Positions 25,393 to 38,450 of a stretch of DNA of 64,000 nt are shown here, piece by piece. The notes below the pieces were generated by a model. The model made no database searches. It had not been told where the DNA came from and saw only the letters and a program-made list of their open reading frames with translations. The DNA comes from Lumbricus terrestris (lineage: Eukaryota; Annelida; Clitellata; Crassiclitellata; Lumbricidae), in assembly GCA_949752735.1 (NCBI GenBank), contig OX457039.1, forward strand, positions 50,444,806 through 50,508,805, given 5' to 3'. The position numbers and the translations under genes are program-made. Positions within the stretch are counted from its first letter, which is position 1; each line of letters starts with the position of its first letter.

Positions 25393-28300
25393 CATTATCA
25401 CTATTATCACATAATTAATTATTCCATGTACTCCTGAGCTGTTGCTCCAATGAGAATGCTTGCTCAGATACTAGCACATGTCTGCCTATACTAATAGCTG
25501 TCCTGTGACTACGATGACCCATGGGATGTTTAAGAAGCAAATGAAGAACCGATTGCAGCTTGAGCGGCCGAGATTAGGCCATTCCCCAGCACTTGATGAC
25601 CCTGTGTGCTCTGGTGATACTAGCTTCATTAGCAAAGACGAAGACAGCGAGGGTGGGCAGCAGGCCACCACCATCAGATGCACGGATGACCAGACAAGGG
25701 CAGGCTAGGTCTCAGTCTCGTGTACACTGTACACTGTGTACTAGAGTGTATACTGTATATGTGGAATTGTGTACGCCGAACAGTGTGTACTAGAATCCGT
25801 TTGGATCACGCACAGTCATACGTTCATTATTGTAAAGAAAAGTTGAAGAGTTAAAGATGAAGTTTTCGACGGCATTGATAATCCTACGGCAGGTATGTAA
25901 ACTGGCATGAAGAGACCACATGTGATGGGATGAGTCATGAGAGAATTTAGGCCTATCCCTGTTTGGCAGCAATATATTTAGGCCTACCCGAAGCTCATGC
26001 CTCAGATATTTTTACGGGAGGGGCAAACATAATGAGTGGTTAGGCCTACTGTTAGATTTCTGGTAAGAGCTTGAACAATGCAAAACAAGAAATTAAGAAT
26101 ATGAGCATTTTTCAGAAAGGTTTAATTCTAGGCCTAACTCATTGTCAATTTCTCAGTTTCACTGTGTATTATTGATGCTATTAAACGCTTTATTGTTAAG
26201 AAGTTGCTAAAAAACCAAAAAAATTAATGTAATGACCACAAAAGTAGGAGTTGAAAAGGTGAAAAATTTTGAGGGTCAATTAGATGCCCTGGCTCTTGCT
26301 CCTATACATGTATGGGCGATTGTGAGGGTTCCCATGGGCCCATGGCTCAAAAGTCCTGAGGGCGGTTATAACCTGCGAATGGCATACATGGCATGCTATA
26401 GTACCGGTAGCGAATGACCTCTGGGCATCTGTTGAGGAGCAAGTTTGGCAGTATAATCTTCACTGCACTCTAAAGTTTATTTTAATTTTGACAGTCAAGA
26501 TGGTGCATTTTAAGACAATCATGAGATATATATATATAATATATTTCAAATATATATTTCATTATTCTTCTAAAATGCACTATATTAATTCATTTTGGAG
26601 ATTTATATAGCGCCCGTCAAGTTTACTACTCAGGAGCGCTTCCTACACAAGCCCGGCTGAAAAGAAGAGTTTTGAGACTACGATGGAATGCATCTCCATG
26701 CATGCATGAATGCATCTGAGCAAAGCCCAGCCACAGACAACTACAGTAATCCATTCCATAATCAAATAAAATGTTTGAAATTCGTGTCCACTTAGGAAAT
26801 ATAATGACACTTTAAAGCACAGCTGTAGGCTACAACCGTTTTGGTTTTACTATTGTTTTTTCTGGAAAGCTACGTTTATTCTTCAGTTTTATCGTGTTTT
26901 CCAATTTTCTTTATATTTTGCATGCATCTTTTATTTTTAGCTTAGACCTATGCCTACTATCTGGCAGACAATTGCTATAAATTTATTCTTTATTTTCAAA
27001 AATTCATTTGTAATTTATAAATTAATTATTATTCGTATTTAGACCTATGAAATGTCAGCCAGATATATCAATTTTCATGTTTATAGAATGCTCAAACGGG
27101 CGAACGGGGGGGGGGGGGGTAAAAAGACTCAGTAGTATTAACATATACACCTTTGTGGAGGGAGGGGCTAAGGCAACATTTAGCCCCCCCAGTTAAAAAA
27201 TCCTAGAACCGCCACTGATTTCCACTTTAACAGTTTACAACAAAAGAGAACATGGCTAACCTGGTGTACATGACGAGATTCAAGTCTCAAAGCTTCTTCA
27301 TCAGATATCGGTATAGCAGGATCATTAGACTGTTTCATGTCCGCATCTCTACATTCCAGAGAATTGCAATTAAACATTAATATGAAAGAGCAAACTACAA
27401 TTATAAACTAGATATGCATGTGCGGACATGCAGACGCAGGCGCACACACACTGTATAATCAAGAGATTCCATCAACGGCTAAAGGATGGCATCATGCGCG
27501 CATCTGTCCAGCACACTTTTGACGGGACACCACATGATTGCATATGCTGAATACTATTTTTTAATGCTATCCACAAAGAACATAGATAAAACGAAATAAA
27601 TCTCACTGCTAAAAACAAATGTTGAAAATCTGTAATTTTATTTATATTGACAGGCAAGATTTTTTTTTGAAAAGATTTATGGTAATATTAAACATCATTG
27701 GTTATATATTTATCGTCATTACCAAGGGTAGTTGCTGTATGCCTTCTGATTAGAATCTGTATGGGTGAACTATAATGTATGCCAACGCCATATATATGGG
27801 CTTTTAAGAAATTTTGCTGTTTTCACGTCACTCCAACATATGGTCCAGAAATTACAGTACTTACCTAAATTTCATAATGAGAACTTCAAGAATGCATAAA
27901 GTTATAGAACTTACATTTTTGTTTGATTTCCTGACTGAGAGTCACACTGTTGGACATAACCTGAAAATCATTTCATAACAGTATTTTTAAACACTTGACA
28001 AATTAGGTTTTAAAAATATATGCAGTACATGTGCACTTTAAAACTTAAACACAACCTAGTAAAGCAAGCCAAAAAACACCTGCATAACTGAACTGACATA
28101 ACACTGCTGTATTTCAGTGTGATAATAAGATCATATCTGCAGTAGCCTGTATCACTAAGCATGTCTCAATTTTGATCAGCATCCACAATTTTCTGTGCAT
28201 TTTACTTCCTAAGAAAATGCACAAAAAGCAGGAACAAAGAGCACACTTATTCATTCATTCGAGGGATTTATACCACCTCTTAAAGATACAACTCAGAGAT

Positions 28301-31300
28301 ATTCCCAGCTTCAGGATGCCCAAAAAGAACAGTTCTTAGTTTAGCGTAGAAAGCGTCAGAAAGGACGGGGAAACAGGCGCAATTCCAAAGGGAAGCCAAG
28401 CCCACAGCTACCCAGGGTATTTACGGTCCAATTATACATTTTCATAAAGACAAAATATGATACATATCAAGTTTTAGCTATACTTATATCTAAATCTCAT
28501 CAGATAGTCAACTACAGAACTCTTACTGCAATTGCAAGGCGTGTAACGAACGGCTCTAAAAGTGAACGATGTTCTTGTTCCACGTTTCAACAGCGTAAGC
28601 CTCTGTTGCGCTGATTCCGCCTCCACAGAACCACCAGCAGCCACAACATCTGATCTACGAGGAGTTATGCCATGTGTCCACAAATAACGAGACTCTCCGG
28701 ATAAAACAGTGACAGAACGACGTGGCAGAAGCACCGGTACATGATGGTCATCCGGATGTGAAAATTCCATGACAATCTAAAGAATATAGAAATACCTCTC
28801 AACATCTAGCAGCATTTTTAATGTCAATCAAACCAATGTAAGTGTATGAACAAGTTTGAGCAGCAGGTCATAGTTTCAAAATATAAAGTAAATCATAAAG
28901 TTGTTGGCTCATCACACCAAAAAAGCCTGAAATTCAGAAGCTCAAGTTCTAGTTTCAACTAAAATACTGTGGTCACAGCCTCACAAGCCAGGTAATCCAA
29001 TATATACCGGTATATGTAACATTATTTTATTCATTTAGTTACACATAAGAAATTCTTGAAATGTGATTGCTTTATTTTTGATTCTTAATTTAACAACAAA
29101 AGAATTTACCTGTGACCCCAAGCTTAAAATAACAAGTTCGTCTTCAAAAGCTGAGTGAGTGTCAACATGAGGTGGAATGCCTACAAGACAAATCCTCAAT
29201 TAACATTAAGCAAATTAACCTTAAACAAATGGCGCATTTAACACTTTATCGAGGAATAAATATCGTATACTGAACTTGTGAAACCAATGAAGCTTGCTTT
29301 AAAGTGTTAAACTAAACATTGTTGTTCAAGCATAATTTATTAGTATTAGTAACATTAGGACTTTAAATCTCGCTACTGGACTGGATGATGGCAAAGGATG
29401 GTTACAGAAGACTAAAGGAGGATGCACAGAACAGATACGCGTGGCGTCATTGGACATATGAACCTGCCTAACGGCAGAGAACTAAAGAAGAAGTAGGACT
29501 TTCATTCATTCATTCATTTCGAGAATTTATATAGCGCATCTTCAAGAAACCTACTCAGAGGCGCTCCCAGCCCAGCCACAGCTAAAAAAATAGGATTAAC
29601 TTGTGTTATAATGATTATTAATATTAATATAATTAACATTGGTACAGCAACTGTGGAACTGTGCAATTATAAAAAATTACTCAAAGTAGTCTAGCAAACT
29701 TTTCATTCATTCTGTGCTGAAATGTAGTGAAATAAATTTGACTTCTAGAGACACTTAATAAATCTTTGCTACTGCAACCAAGAAATTCAACTGGAAGCAT
29801 ATATCCTATAATTAATCAATGAATCTGATAAGTTAGAACAGTTTGTCGGTCATCATTGCCACACAAGAACAGCGGCAACTCACCTGAAAGCACTGGACTT
29901 TGAACTGCACTCAACGAAGAGAATAACCAAGAACAAAGCTGACTGGCTGCACATCGTGGAAATGACAACACTACAGGGGAAGCATGATGATGATGATCAA
30001 TGATGATGATGAATGCATCATATAATCAAAACTAATATTCTTGAAATCCAGGCGCATTTACCTTGTCCAGGACTGTATTGGTTAACTGTGAGTTGGTCCG
30101 GCATTCTGGATATGAGATTCGTGCGAAGCAGATCATCAAGAAGAGCATTGCATTCTTCGGGAATCTTTTCACCAAGTGGATGACTTCGATCAACGTTATT
30201 CGTTTCATACATGAATCGGAAGCCAAAGTGCTTCACTCGACGGTGCTTCAGCGACTGATCTGTATCTAAAAAAAAATTATGCAAACATTAAAACAACAAG
30301 AAAACCTTTAACTTACTAATTTTTAGAACCAGATTACAACTGGATACATGACTTGGACGACTAATGTTAGCACAGTAAGTGCCTTAAAAATTACAACAAC
30401 AGCCGTTAACTTAAAAAAACTCGAACTGAAAATCTCAACTAAAAATCAACAGGTGAGCATCAATAAAGACGTGAAAATTGTAATGCACTGGTGAGGCTTC
30501 AACTTTTTCAATTGCTCTTTTAAAGCCCTTAAATCGAAGCCTCAGTATGTGTCTATAATGAAAATTAATGGTGAATCAATTCAATGTGTAGCTTGAATTC
30601 ATCCAATATTCATTCGTTTTTTCCACCGCATCCAATAAACAATTGGTCTCTGGTATATCTTTTCTTGGTAGTACAAAGAAACATTGTATTAATTAGCACA
30701 GCAATTTTTACAAAGAAATGCGAACCTGAACACTGTTGCCAATCAATGATGCTGAGCAGACGCTGCTCATAGTCATCCGAAACGAAGTCCTCCAGAAGTC
30801 GAAGACCAGGAGGAGGAAGGCTATCAGATGGAGGACACTGCACATCGGGAACTGCAAAAGAGTAACATATTAAATTAAATGTCATTGTATTTAGAATAAC
30901 AGATAAAACTACAAAATATTAGCTATTCCAACAAATAAATCAACAAGAGTTTCACAGTTCAGCCTGCAGGTAAATTCAAGAGAATGTAAGTTGTTACTTG
31001 TAAACACTACATACAACAGCCAAATTAATATCATCCTGAAGATGCATGTATTAACATAAAATTAATGTAATTAACTAGTAACTTCTATCAGCCTGAGGAA
31101 AAATTTATGTCCTTGTCTTATATCCTAGTCGCCGACTAAATCTGGCTAGTTGGCATCTAAAGGATAAATCGGAATTCACCACTACCTCTTAGCCGTCTAA
31201 GTGACGACTAGCGCTTGTCGATATACAAGGGTCGTGTAAGTCTACTAGTCGTCGTCTTAAAGCCAAAACATGGCCGGCGGGACATTTGCGATTTGTCCAC

Positions 31301-32622
31301 TTCGACGCGGTTTACACCATCGAAGAGTGCTTTAGACATTCCACTGGCTGTGGATCGATAAACTGATTTATGCTTTTCGTTTTCGCCATCACAAAATGCC
31401 TTTAATGTGTGACAAAATGCATTTTAGATCGCAAAACGTACCGACTGACAAACCTTCCGCGAGCGATGTAACGTCTATGTTTATTTCCATATATGCGGAC
31501 AGTCCATTTAATTATATAATGTCTAAGGGACGACCACCTATTAATATCTCTTGCGCATAGTTAAACCGTAGTTTAGGTAGTTAAATTATTTTAGCATTTT
31601 CCAACATTTACTGAAAAGCGAAATATGATTATGAAGAGACTCACTCTTTTCCACATATGACAAATAAAATGTGACATTTGGCCGAGACAGTTCGTCAGGA
31701 TGCTGCAGAACTCTTCCGTGGATTCCATTCACAGCATCACTAGCTTCCTTCTCAGACGCAAAACTAATGAAGGCAAAGGGTTTCCTTGGCTTCATGATAA
31801 TATCAACTATGGTACCATGCTGACCGAAGATTACCCAGAGCTCTTCCCGCTCAATGTCATTGCCAAGTCCACCATTTGCCACAACAAGATGCTACACGAA
31901 AACAGATCAATTTCATTCTTTATGAATCAGAACATTTATGAAACACAGGTCCTTTATTAAGGTTGAGGAGACGCTAAGTGGCATGGTATTACACAGCTGA
32001 TCACTTATCCACAATGGTGTAGTGTTGCTTAACTTCAATGTGTCAGTACTTGCCAGTAACGTAATAATGCCAAGCAATCATTCAGCCTTGCTTATGCCAC
32101 ACCAGCAATATATATGCCTATATATAAATCTATAAATGTTCTTATAAAATGCCTGCAGTGGAAATAAATCAGCTCCAGAACTCTACCAGCATTTATTCTC
32201 GTAAAGATTGTAAATTAAAAACCAGTTGGGAGATTCAAGGAGAATATTTGGGGGACAACGTGACGAATGGCACCATTGGAAGTACGAAATGGAGTGGCGT
32301 CCATTTTAACAGGTAGCGGTGGTGAAGGATCTCACCCGATCAATTCATTGAAAAATCAGCAAGGTCGAGGCCATTGCGGTCACTATATAAAATCCGAGTA
32401 CATAATACGAACCTGCCCAAAAAGGCGACATGAAAAACCAAACCTCGAGCCTACGGTATTTACTCAAAATGATACAAATCAGTACACTTAAAAGTTTACT
32501 TTAGTTGGAGTGTCGGAGCAGATAATATTTTCATGACGAAAGAGGGTTTTCTGTGATTTCAACGTCTTTCCAAGAACACGTCGCTCCTGTTTCGACAATT
32601 TTACACCACCACGTGTCGCCAT
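22665..32622 (-). CDS. ALKBH8: ALKBH8: tRNA wobble-uridine methyltransferase/dioxygenase (11 exons, about 706 aa)
   Basis: ALKBH8 methylates cm5U to mcm5U at the wobble base and hydroxylates it, working with TRM112. Exons, 5' to 3': 32622-32500, 31891-31645, 30851-30726, 30265-30062, 29180-29110, 28776-28527, 27960-27915, 27348-27261, 24642-24487, 23836-23687, 23324-22665. All phases join. Domains: N-terminal helix; RRM ([20 protein letters not shown]); AlkB domain with iron ligands His238, Asp240 ([14 protein letters not shown]) and His292 ([11 protein letters not shown]), the same numbers as in human; CNCS zinc-site segment; methyltransferase with [12 protein letters not shown] (about 419-430), CDRS and VIHHLST; C-terminal [13 protein letters not shown] and [12 protein letters not shown]. 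An AATAAA on minus (22563-22568) lies about 100 bp past the stop. The linker before the C-terminal motif is longer than in human. It is convergent with the dehydratase gene, 258 bp between stops. Confidence 0.97.
24070..24395 (+). mobile_element. Decayed LINE 3' end in ALKBH8 intron
   Basis: Broken plus-strand text such as [13 protein letters not shown], followed by a region ending TGTGAGAAATGCTCTACAAATTAAATTAGATTAGA, resembles the RT C-terminal (TFSY..P.LWN.LP) and 3' tail of CR1-like LINEs. It is highly degraded and cannot be delimited well. Confidence 0.35.
25060..27217. mobile_element. hAT-type transposon, 2.16 kb, perfect 8-bp TSD
   Basis: Ends CAGTGGCGGTTCTA and (other strand) CAGTGGCGGTTCTAGG are flanked by ATTTCCAC at 25052-25059 and 27218-27225. 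Both ends are followed by runs of AGCCCCCC. The inside holds an (AT)n tract and a tail fragment of SINE family A near 26610. No frame resembles a hAT transposase; 25478-25708 is short and unplaced. It is therefore a non-autonomous or internally replaced copy. It lies in the ALKBH8 intron between exons 27348-27261 and 24642-24487, ending only 43 bp from the former. Confidence 0.9.
25317..25389. repeat. (AT)n microsatellite, about 73 bp
   Basis: Uninterrupted TA dinucleotides inside the 2.2-kb hAT element. The Ile-Tyr repeat frame read through it is not a gene. Confidence 0.95.
29370..29497 (+). mobile_element. LINE 3' end, same family as 54870-55600
   Basis: Translation on plus gives [20 protein letters not shown], then [11 protein letters not shown] and a stop, followed by the tail GCCTAACGGCAGAGAACTAA. 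The same C-terminus and tail occur at 55440-55585. Severe 5' truncation. Located in an ALKBH8 intron. Confidence 0.8.
31104..31590 (-). mobile_element. DNA-transposon-like repeat, copy in ALKBH8 intron 1-2 region
   Basis: The stretch from about 31150 to 31560 is the reverse complement of 43130-43660; for example TAAACCGCG(T/C)CGAAGTGGAC and CCCGCCGGCCATGTTT are shared. The copy in the Ada2-like gene shows inverted ends; here the ends are worn. A short minus/plus frame starts ATGGCCGGCGGGAC, but no transposase is recognised. G+C is higher than the surroundings. Confidence 0.65.
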
Positions 32623-33470
32623 GATTGTAAACTCGAACCGTTCACAATGTAAAGTCGTTACCCATTAAGAATTTGGCGTAATACTTTGGCGCCAGGTTAT
32701 TTGTAATCGACCTTCTCTTTGTAATACGCTATATATACGCTATAGGACTCTACCTCCTTCCGTTCGCCCCTATATAATTCTTTTGGCAGACTTACTTCTT
32801 CCATCGCTCTTCTCAAAACCTGCTTGCTCTCAAGTGGGAGTGCTTCTGAACAGTTCACCCACAGTATAAATAACTAAGTGGTTCACTCTACGCTTTACAA
32901 ATGCTAAAATACAATACAATTTTTAAAATACAAACAAATTATATTGTGGGTCAAATGCCTATGCATCATTTTTGCGCTGCAAAATCGATGAACAGATAGA
33001 AAGATAATGGTAAGATAGGCCTACCTGGATACCAGATGTTCGTATCTAAGCACGAAGTAGGCCTAGAACGGTTTTCCGGTACACGAACGTAATTTTAACA
33101 CGGTTTAGATAGGGAAAAGCGTATACTGGTTCGTGTGTTCGTCATAATGTCATGTCATGTCACCATCGTCGCATCGCGACAGTTGACTACATGAATGGAC
33201 CCTTAATGCCCAGTTTTCTGTCCCTTGTCGCGCTCAGAGCCTACAAGTCCTGTCCAGTTCAAGACGTTGTCGATCCATTATACGTTGTTTGTTATAAGCT
33301 GCTTAAATGTACCTCATAATTTAGGTAAAATTTTAATGAACGTGTACGTTAAAAGTCAGTCTCTGGCAGACGTAAAATTTAGCTAAACAATGGGAAAATA
33401 TGAAAATTTCGTTAGATACATTTTTATGCTCCGACCAACCCTACAATTATAGGCTAAACCCCTGCAACGC
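32623..33470. other. ALKBH8 upstream region with a LINE-like tail
   Basis: The first bases upstream of the ALKBH8 ATG (32622, minus) should hold its promoter, but no clear core element is visible. About 32780-32930 resembles a LINE 3' end (CTTCTCAAAACCTGCTTG ... GCTAAAATACAATACAATTT), as seen again at 43750-43910. Confidence 0.4.
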
Positions 33471-33478
33471 GAGGCAGT

Positions 33479-33512
33479 ACCGCTTTTCGACCTTTTGACT
33501 AAGATCAAAGTG
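33479..33512 (+). ncRNA. U2 snRNA 5'-end-like segment (pseudogene or U2-headed SINE/LINE chimera)
   Basis: About 34 bases match the conserved 5' end of U2 snRNA (CGCTTTTCGACC, then TTTTGACTAAGATCAA), including the region before the branch-point recognition sequence, with roughly four differences from human U2. Homology stops after AAGTG. The next ~130 bp (to about 33640, ending in TATAATAATATGAAAAAAG) is not U2. So it is not a functional U2 gene. It looks like a U2 5' end fused to a retroelement 3' tail. Confidence 0.6.
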
Positions 33513-33778
33513 AAATAACAAGTTATGTGTCCCTGCTGGGCCGTTGGCATGGATTAAAACCGCGTAAGCCCCTAGTAAAGCAGGAGGGCCCCTGCCAAGC
33601 CGTAGCTGGTCGTGAGCCTATAATAATATGAAAAAAGTAAAACGATGTGCCGAGCGCCGGACAACCGAGTGTTCGTTCAACAATTTGCAGGCTAACTTGC
33701 TAAGCAGACCGACGCCAAACCTACAATCTCTGGCTTCGAGTATATCGTAATATAGGCATATCTTGAAGTATCCGTCAC

Positions 33779-33954
33779 CAGCGGCGCCCGCAGGATTTTT
33801 TTCTTGTACGCACAGAAATTTTCCTGATGACCTTTTTTTTAGTCATCAGCCAAAATTTTCCCGAAAACATACCTTTTCCATCCGCCGAAAAAACTGATGA
33901 CCTTTTTTTAGTCAACGCGCTGTACGCACTTGCGTACGTCTGTGGGCGCCGCTG
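33779..33954. mobile_element. hAT-type MITE (176 bp) with perfect 8-bp TSD
   Basis: Ends CAGCGGCGCCCGCAG and (other strand) CAGCGGCGCCCACAG are flanked by TCCGTCAC at 33771-33778 and 33955-33962. Inside are two copies of TGATGACCTTTTTTTAGTC, shared with the MITEs at 18608 and 62606. Confidence 0.92.
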
Positions 33955-34147
33955 TCCGTCACCTACAGGTTACGCATGTAGATCACACAGAAGAGGATGA
34001 GACCTAGACTATAATATAAATAAATGAGTCTTCTTTCCTTAAAATTCTGCATTGTTTGAAAGGATAAGTTATTAATTAAAACTTCATAACTCAATGATAT
34101 TTCACTTTTTCATAGGGCCTATGTCATTTTCTAATTTCTTAGCCTTT

Positions 34148-34202
34148 CCATGCTGTACGCACTTGCGTAAGTGTGCACTGTGCACGCCTGGAGGCGCCGC
34201 TG
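34148..34202. mobile_element. Solo end of the same hAT-type MITE family
   Basis: GCTGTACGCACTTGCGTAAG ... GGAGGCGCCGCTG repeats the right end of the 33779-33954 element. No left end is seen, so it is a truncated remnant. Confidence 0.6.
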
Positions 34203-37200
34203 ATGTATGTGCAATTCATATATTTAAAGTCGCACAGCAACATCCCAAGGCATAAACACATTTTACTTTTACGGTCACACACAAAACTGTTATTCAGTGC
34301 TCAATCAATTTTGTGGACTTAAATCATTAGAATAGTTTTCTCGGATGCAAGATAACTGCTGCGTCAGAAGGCAGGAGATGGATACAGCAAAATTAAGCAT
34401 GCTTGCAAGCAATGCCCTGCTCATGAAAATCAATCGATGCCAATAACCACATTCAGTATACTGCCTTGCAATCTGTATTGCCTCTAGGCCTCATAGCATA
34501 AAAAGGACAAACAAAGAGATCATTTGCAATAAAAGTTGACAAATTTACTTAACAAGCATGCTTCAGTAATCGATACTGTGATATATTTACACTAAAGCTT
34601 CGGCTGCACATAAAGCATCAAAATGAGCTCTGCGCAATGTTCCAATAAATGTCTTTATGAATACAGCAGGTAATCATTTGGAAGTCAATAAAAATTGTAG
34701 CTGTTGTTGCTGTAAATCCAAATCTCACATCTCCGATACACATGAGATCGGTCAAATGCTCATTCTGATCAGGAAACTATAAGGGGTAAGCAGTTGTTCT
34801 TGGATGAACACTAGGAAGACACAATAACAGATGTATGAGAATGGAATTCATTAAATCCTTTAGTGTCCTACTAAACTATTGTTTGTTTGTCGTGAACAGT
34901 AGATATGAGCAATAACACTGTTCACATATATATCAAATATATAAATCGCTCCGAAAAATCAATCTGACTGCACATGAATCACTTGGGTAAATTAATATTT
35001 ATAACTGATGTGACACTGGTAACATATGACGAAACATCTCACAGCGGAAGTTATCCATTTTCAGCATTAAAAGTAATAGAAATTTCAGAGTAAATAAATC
35101 AACAAAAATGGCCGATTCCTAGCATACAACAACAATAATCAAACCACAAAGAAATCACCACAAGTTAACTTGTGGTGGTAATTGGCTGAGGAGCATTGGG
35201 TTCAAAAGGTTAAGGCATGTCCAACACTACATCAGGAACAAATTTCCAGAAAATACTAAAGAAACATTTTCACTGTTAAACGACCGCAGAAGCAATCATG
35301 CAATTTGGTCTTGAAATAAATTCACACGTTTAAATTAACAACAACAGAACGACTAGATATATGTGCAAACAGTGACAAATTAGGAACATCGTAACTGTTG
35401 TCCTGCAAAGTCTGATAGTGTTCAATCATAACAATGATGCAAAACAAGACAAACAATCCAGACTTGACAGACATCGAAGCCAAAAATCAAAGACAACTTT
35501 ACTCAACAACAGGACTTTTCCCCAACAACTACAAAGCTTCGGAAAAGTACAGATGTAAATGAATAATGAATCTGCTTCAACGACTGGACAGTACAGAACA
35601 TGCACATTCAATTATATTAAAAATGGGACTTGATCAGCAAAGTATATACTCAAGAAAAATCGTACTTTTGACTCCTCTACCTGTTGCAACTCGGACATTT
35701 TGCGAAACCACTCATACTTAAGTACAAAATAGGCTTCTCTGCCCTCCTCTCTATTCCCCCCCCCCATCCTCTCCGATTACAAAAGTTAATCATCTAAAGT
35801 CATCTATGAAACATTAATTTAACCGCAGGCTATTATTCATTTAAAATTGTTAAATGTCATATTTGCTAGCTAAAATTTGTTAACTTTTATGGTTTACAGA
35901 ATTTAATTACAATGTAACAAAATGCCATCAAAAGACTATAGCAAGAGACTAAAATAAAGCTACTTAAAAAAATTCTCCGACATTCATGTGAATAACTTTT
36001 CCAAATTTGTATTTCCACATTGCGTCAACTCAACATTATCGCATTTCAACAACTGTAATGGGATTCAATCGGAAAAAATTCTGCTGATATCAACATATTT
36101 CATGTTGACGAGCAATCTCAATAATGATGACATCAGTCTTATACAATCACTCCGACTGCATCCGCAATGAACTACAACCAGTAAAACATCGTTTACTTTC
36201 AGCGGAGGCAGATTTCTCACCTCACAAAAACAGTTCAACAATGCAACTTAAAAAGGGAAAGCACAGCTACAAACACTATACACAAAAAAATGAATAGCAC
36301 AACGGCTGACTACAGAAACATGCAGCACACAGGATGGGAAAGAAGTTCAAGTACAAGGTAAAATCCGACAGTCAAATAGATTTCACAAGCAAAACAATAG
36401 CACACATCTTGAAACAACTACATCGTAAGTCAATGCGATGCCACAGACTGAAAAATGTCTTCAAAGCAAAAACAAAATACTTGCTAATCTAAATAAAAAG
36501 TATTAATTTACTGTCGATGAAATCTACACCATTTAAAATAAAAAAGACAATACTCTGAAAACAATCTAACACACGGCTGCACCATTGTCTGGAACTTGAA
36601 GAAAAGATTAGAATGTTCTGCACTGAACTCAGGATGGTGCCTTTGAAAAACGATCGACACAGTTAGACACAGACAAATAAACTTTGAACATCGTCGCAAA
36701 GCAATGTCACATTCACATGATGAAATGCATTAGCATTCTGTTAAAGAAGCATGCAAAACATTCCTGAGTAATTGCAAAACGTACTACACACGCCTTATTG
36801 GCACACACATCAAAAAATCGTGTTTACAAAATCTTCCTCGTCCAAGTCTGTATCGGTTGCATCGAAATTTTATATTCTCAGACAGTTGTTGTAGATAAAC
36901 GAAGCCCAGACAGTTTTCAATGCTCTTAATATACGACTCATCAACAAACTTTCATACAGATAAATAAACTGTTTGGATCTGGGCTCAAATAACATCGGCG
37001 TTAATAAACATATTCATTCTGCGATAACAACAAAATAAACCCACACACACTGAAGAACGATGGGAAGCAAAGTCTAAACACTAGCACCGAAAAATACATG
37101 ATACACTGCCGGGAAGCCAATGAGATTTCAGGAAAAGAACCTGTGCTGCATAGATATTACATGCATTTGGTAGAAATTGGGCCTCCACAATAATGGGCAA

Positions 37201-38450
37201 CAAAGAAAGCAGCAGGTAATTCTGATTGACATAAACCCTGATGACAAAAGACTACCCATATGTAGCTGATTACACATACATCGGTCAATGCTTCTCAAAT
37301 GTTGCACGGTTTAATCCTTTAATAACAAAGAAATTTCACAGCACTTGCCGCCTCCTTGTCTCTAAAGGTTCAAACCATAACACAATGACCAAATAAACAA
37401 ACTACTAAATCTGGCATATATATATACTTAACAGCACACAAACAAATTAAAATAACTTCTTTGTGCAAATTGCCTATAATCATACACTTAAAATTTGAAA
37501 TGGAATACTTAAAACAGACATGCTGTAAACAAACTATCAAAATCTTTAATTACACAATAACATAGAGACTTTCAACATAATAGCACAAGCTTAGAACAAC
37601 GTTATTAGCAGCAACAGAATCTCATTAAAGGCAGTTTCAGTTAGACTTTCCTATTCAAGTTGTAGTCGCCATATCGAATCCCAGAGATGTCTATCGTAGT
37701 CCATGGTATCATGTATAGGTCATGAGCAACATGTGGCCTCTCCTCCTCCTCCTCCTCCTCCGACCTTATACACTTCGCCATCTGCTCAACGAACAAATAA
37801 CAAACGCCAAAGCAGAAATAACAACAATGTAGCCTTGTCAACATTTAACACTTTTAGTACCTCCTAAAAATTGGTCTGTTCAGTTTTCACCATTTCAATT
37901 CACTAGTATCATATGAGAAGACCATATGAGAAGATCTGCAGTGTCTAGAGATGACGTGGGGAGACACTGTAGAGGTGGCGATGGACAGAGGAGAATGGAG
38001 AAGCTGCATTGCCCGATGTGCAGTTATGCATGGGAAGGGCTAAGGTCTTAAGTAAGCATCAATATCATCAATGCATAATTGTCTTTTTGGTAGTGCTCCA
38101 TTGCACCTTAGAAACTTCTGCATTTTGGTCGCCTTGGTTCTGAGTCATGGCATCCTGTCTGCTGCCCCAAAACTCAGACTGTCCCTCATACGCACACTGC
38201 TATAGCTCACTCCAGAAGCTGTGCCTATATCGGACCGACAACTTGCAATCACCCTTCTCGAGATCTGCAGCCCAAGCTCCTAAGTTGGCCCCTTCCACAG
38301 CTTCACAAGTGCCAGAAGCCAGTTTTACTTAACTTCTAACAAGCAATTGCCCTAATGCTCCATATTATGTTGCATATCGTGGATAGCTGAACTATGCATT
38401 GCTGATACTTATCCCAGTCACAAAATTTAACAAAGTAAACAAGCACTTAC
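34203..38450. other. No supported gene
   Basis: The plus strand is A-rich and C-containing with few T/G-rich blocks, as expected if the minus strand were transcribed as long UTR or intron. No frame over 70 codons resembles a known protein. It could be 3' UTR or flank of the Ada2-like gene. Confidence 0.35.

Noticed and set aside
25183..25410. Ile-Tyr-rich frame
   Set aside because: Translation of the (AT)n tract.
33479..33640. Functional U2 snRNA gene
   Set aside because: Similarity ends after about 34 bases. The branch-point recognition region, Sm site and 3' stems are absent.
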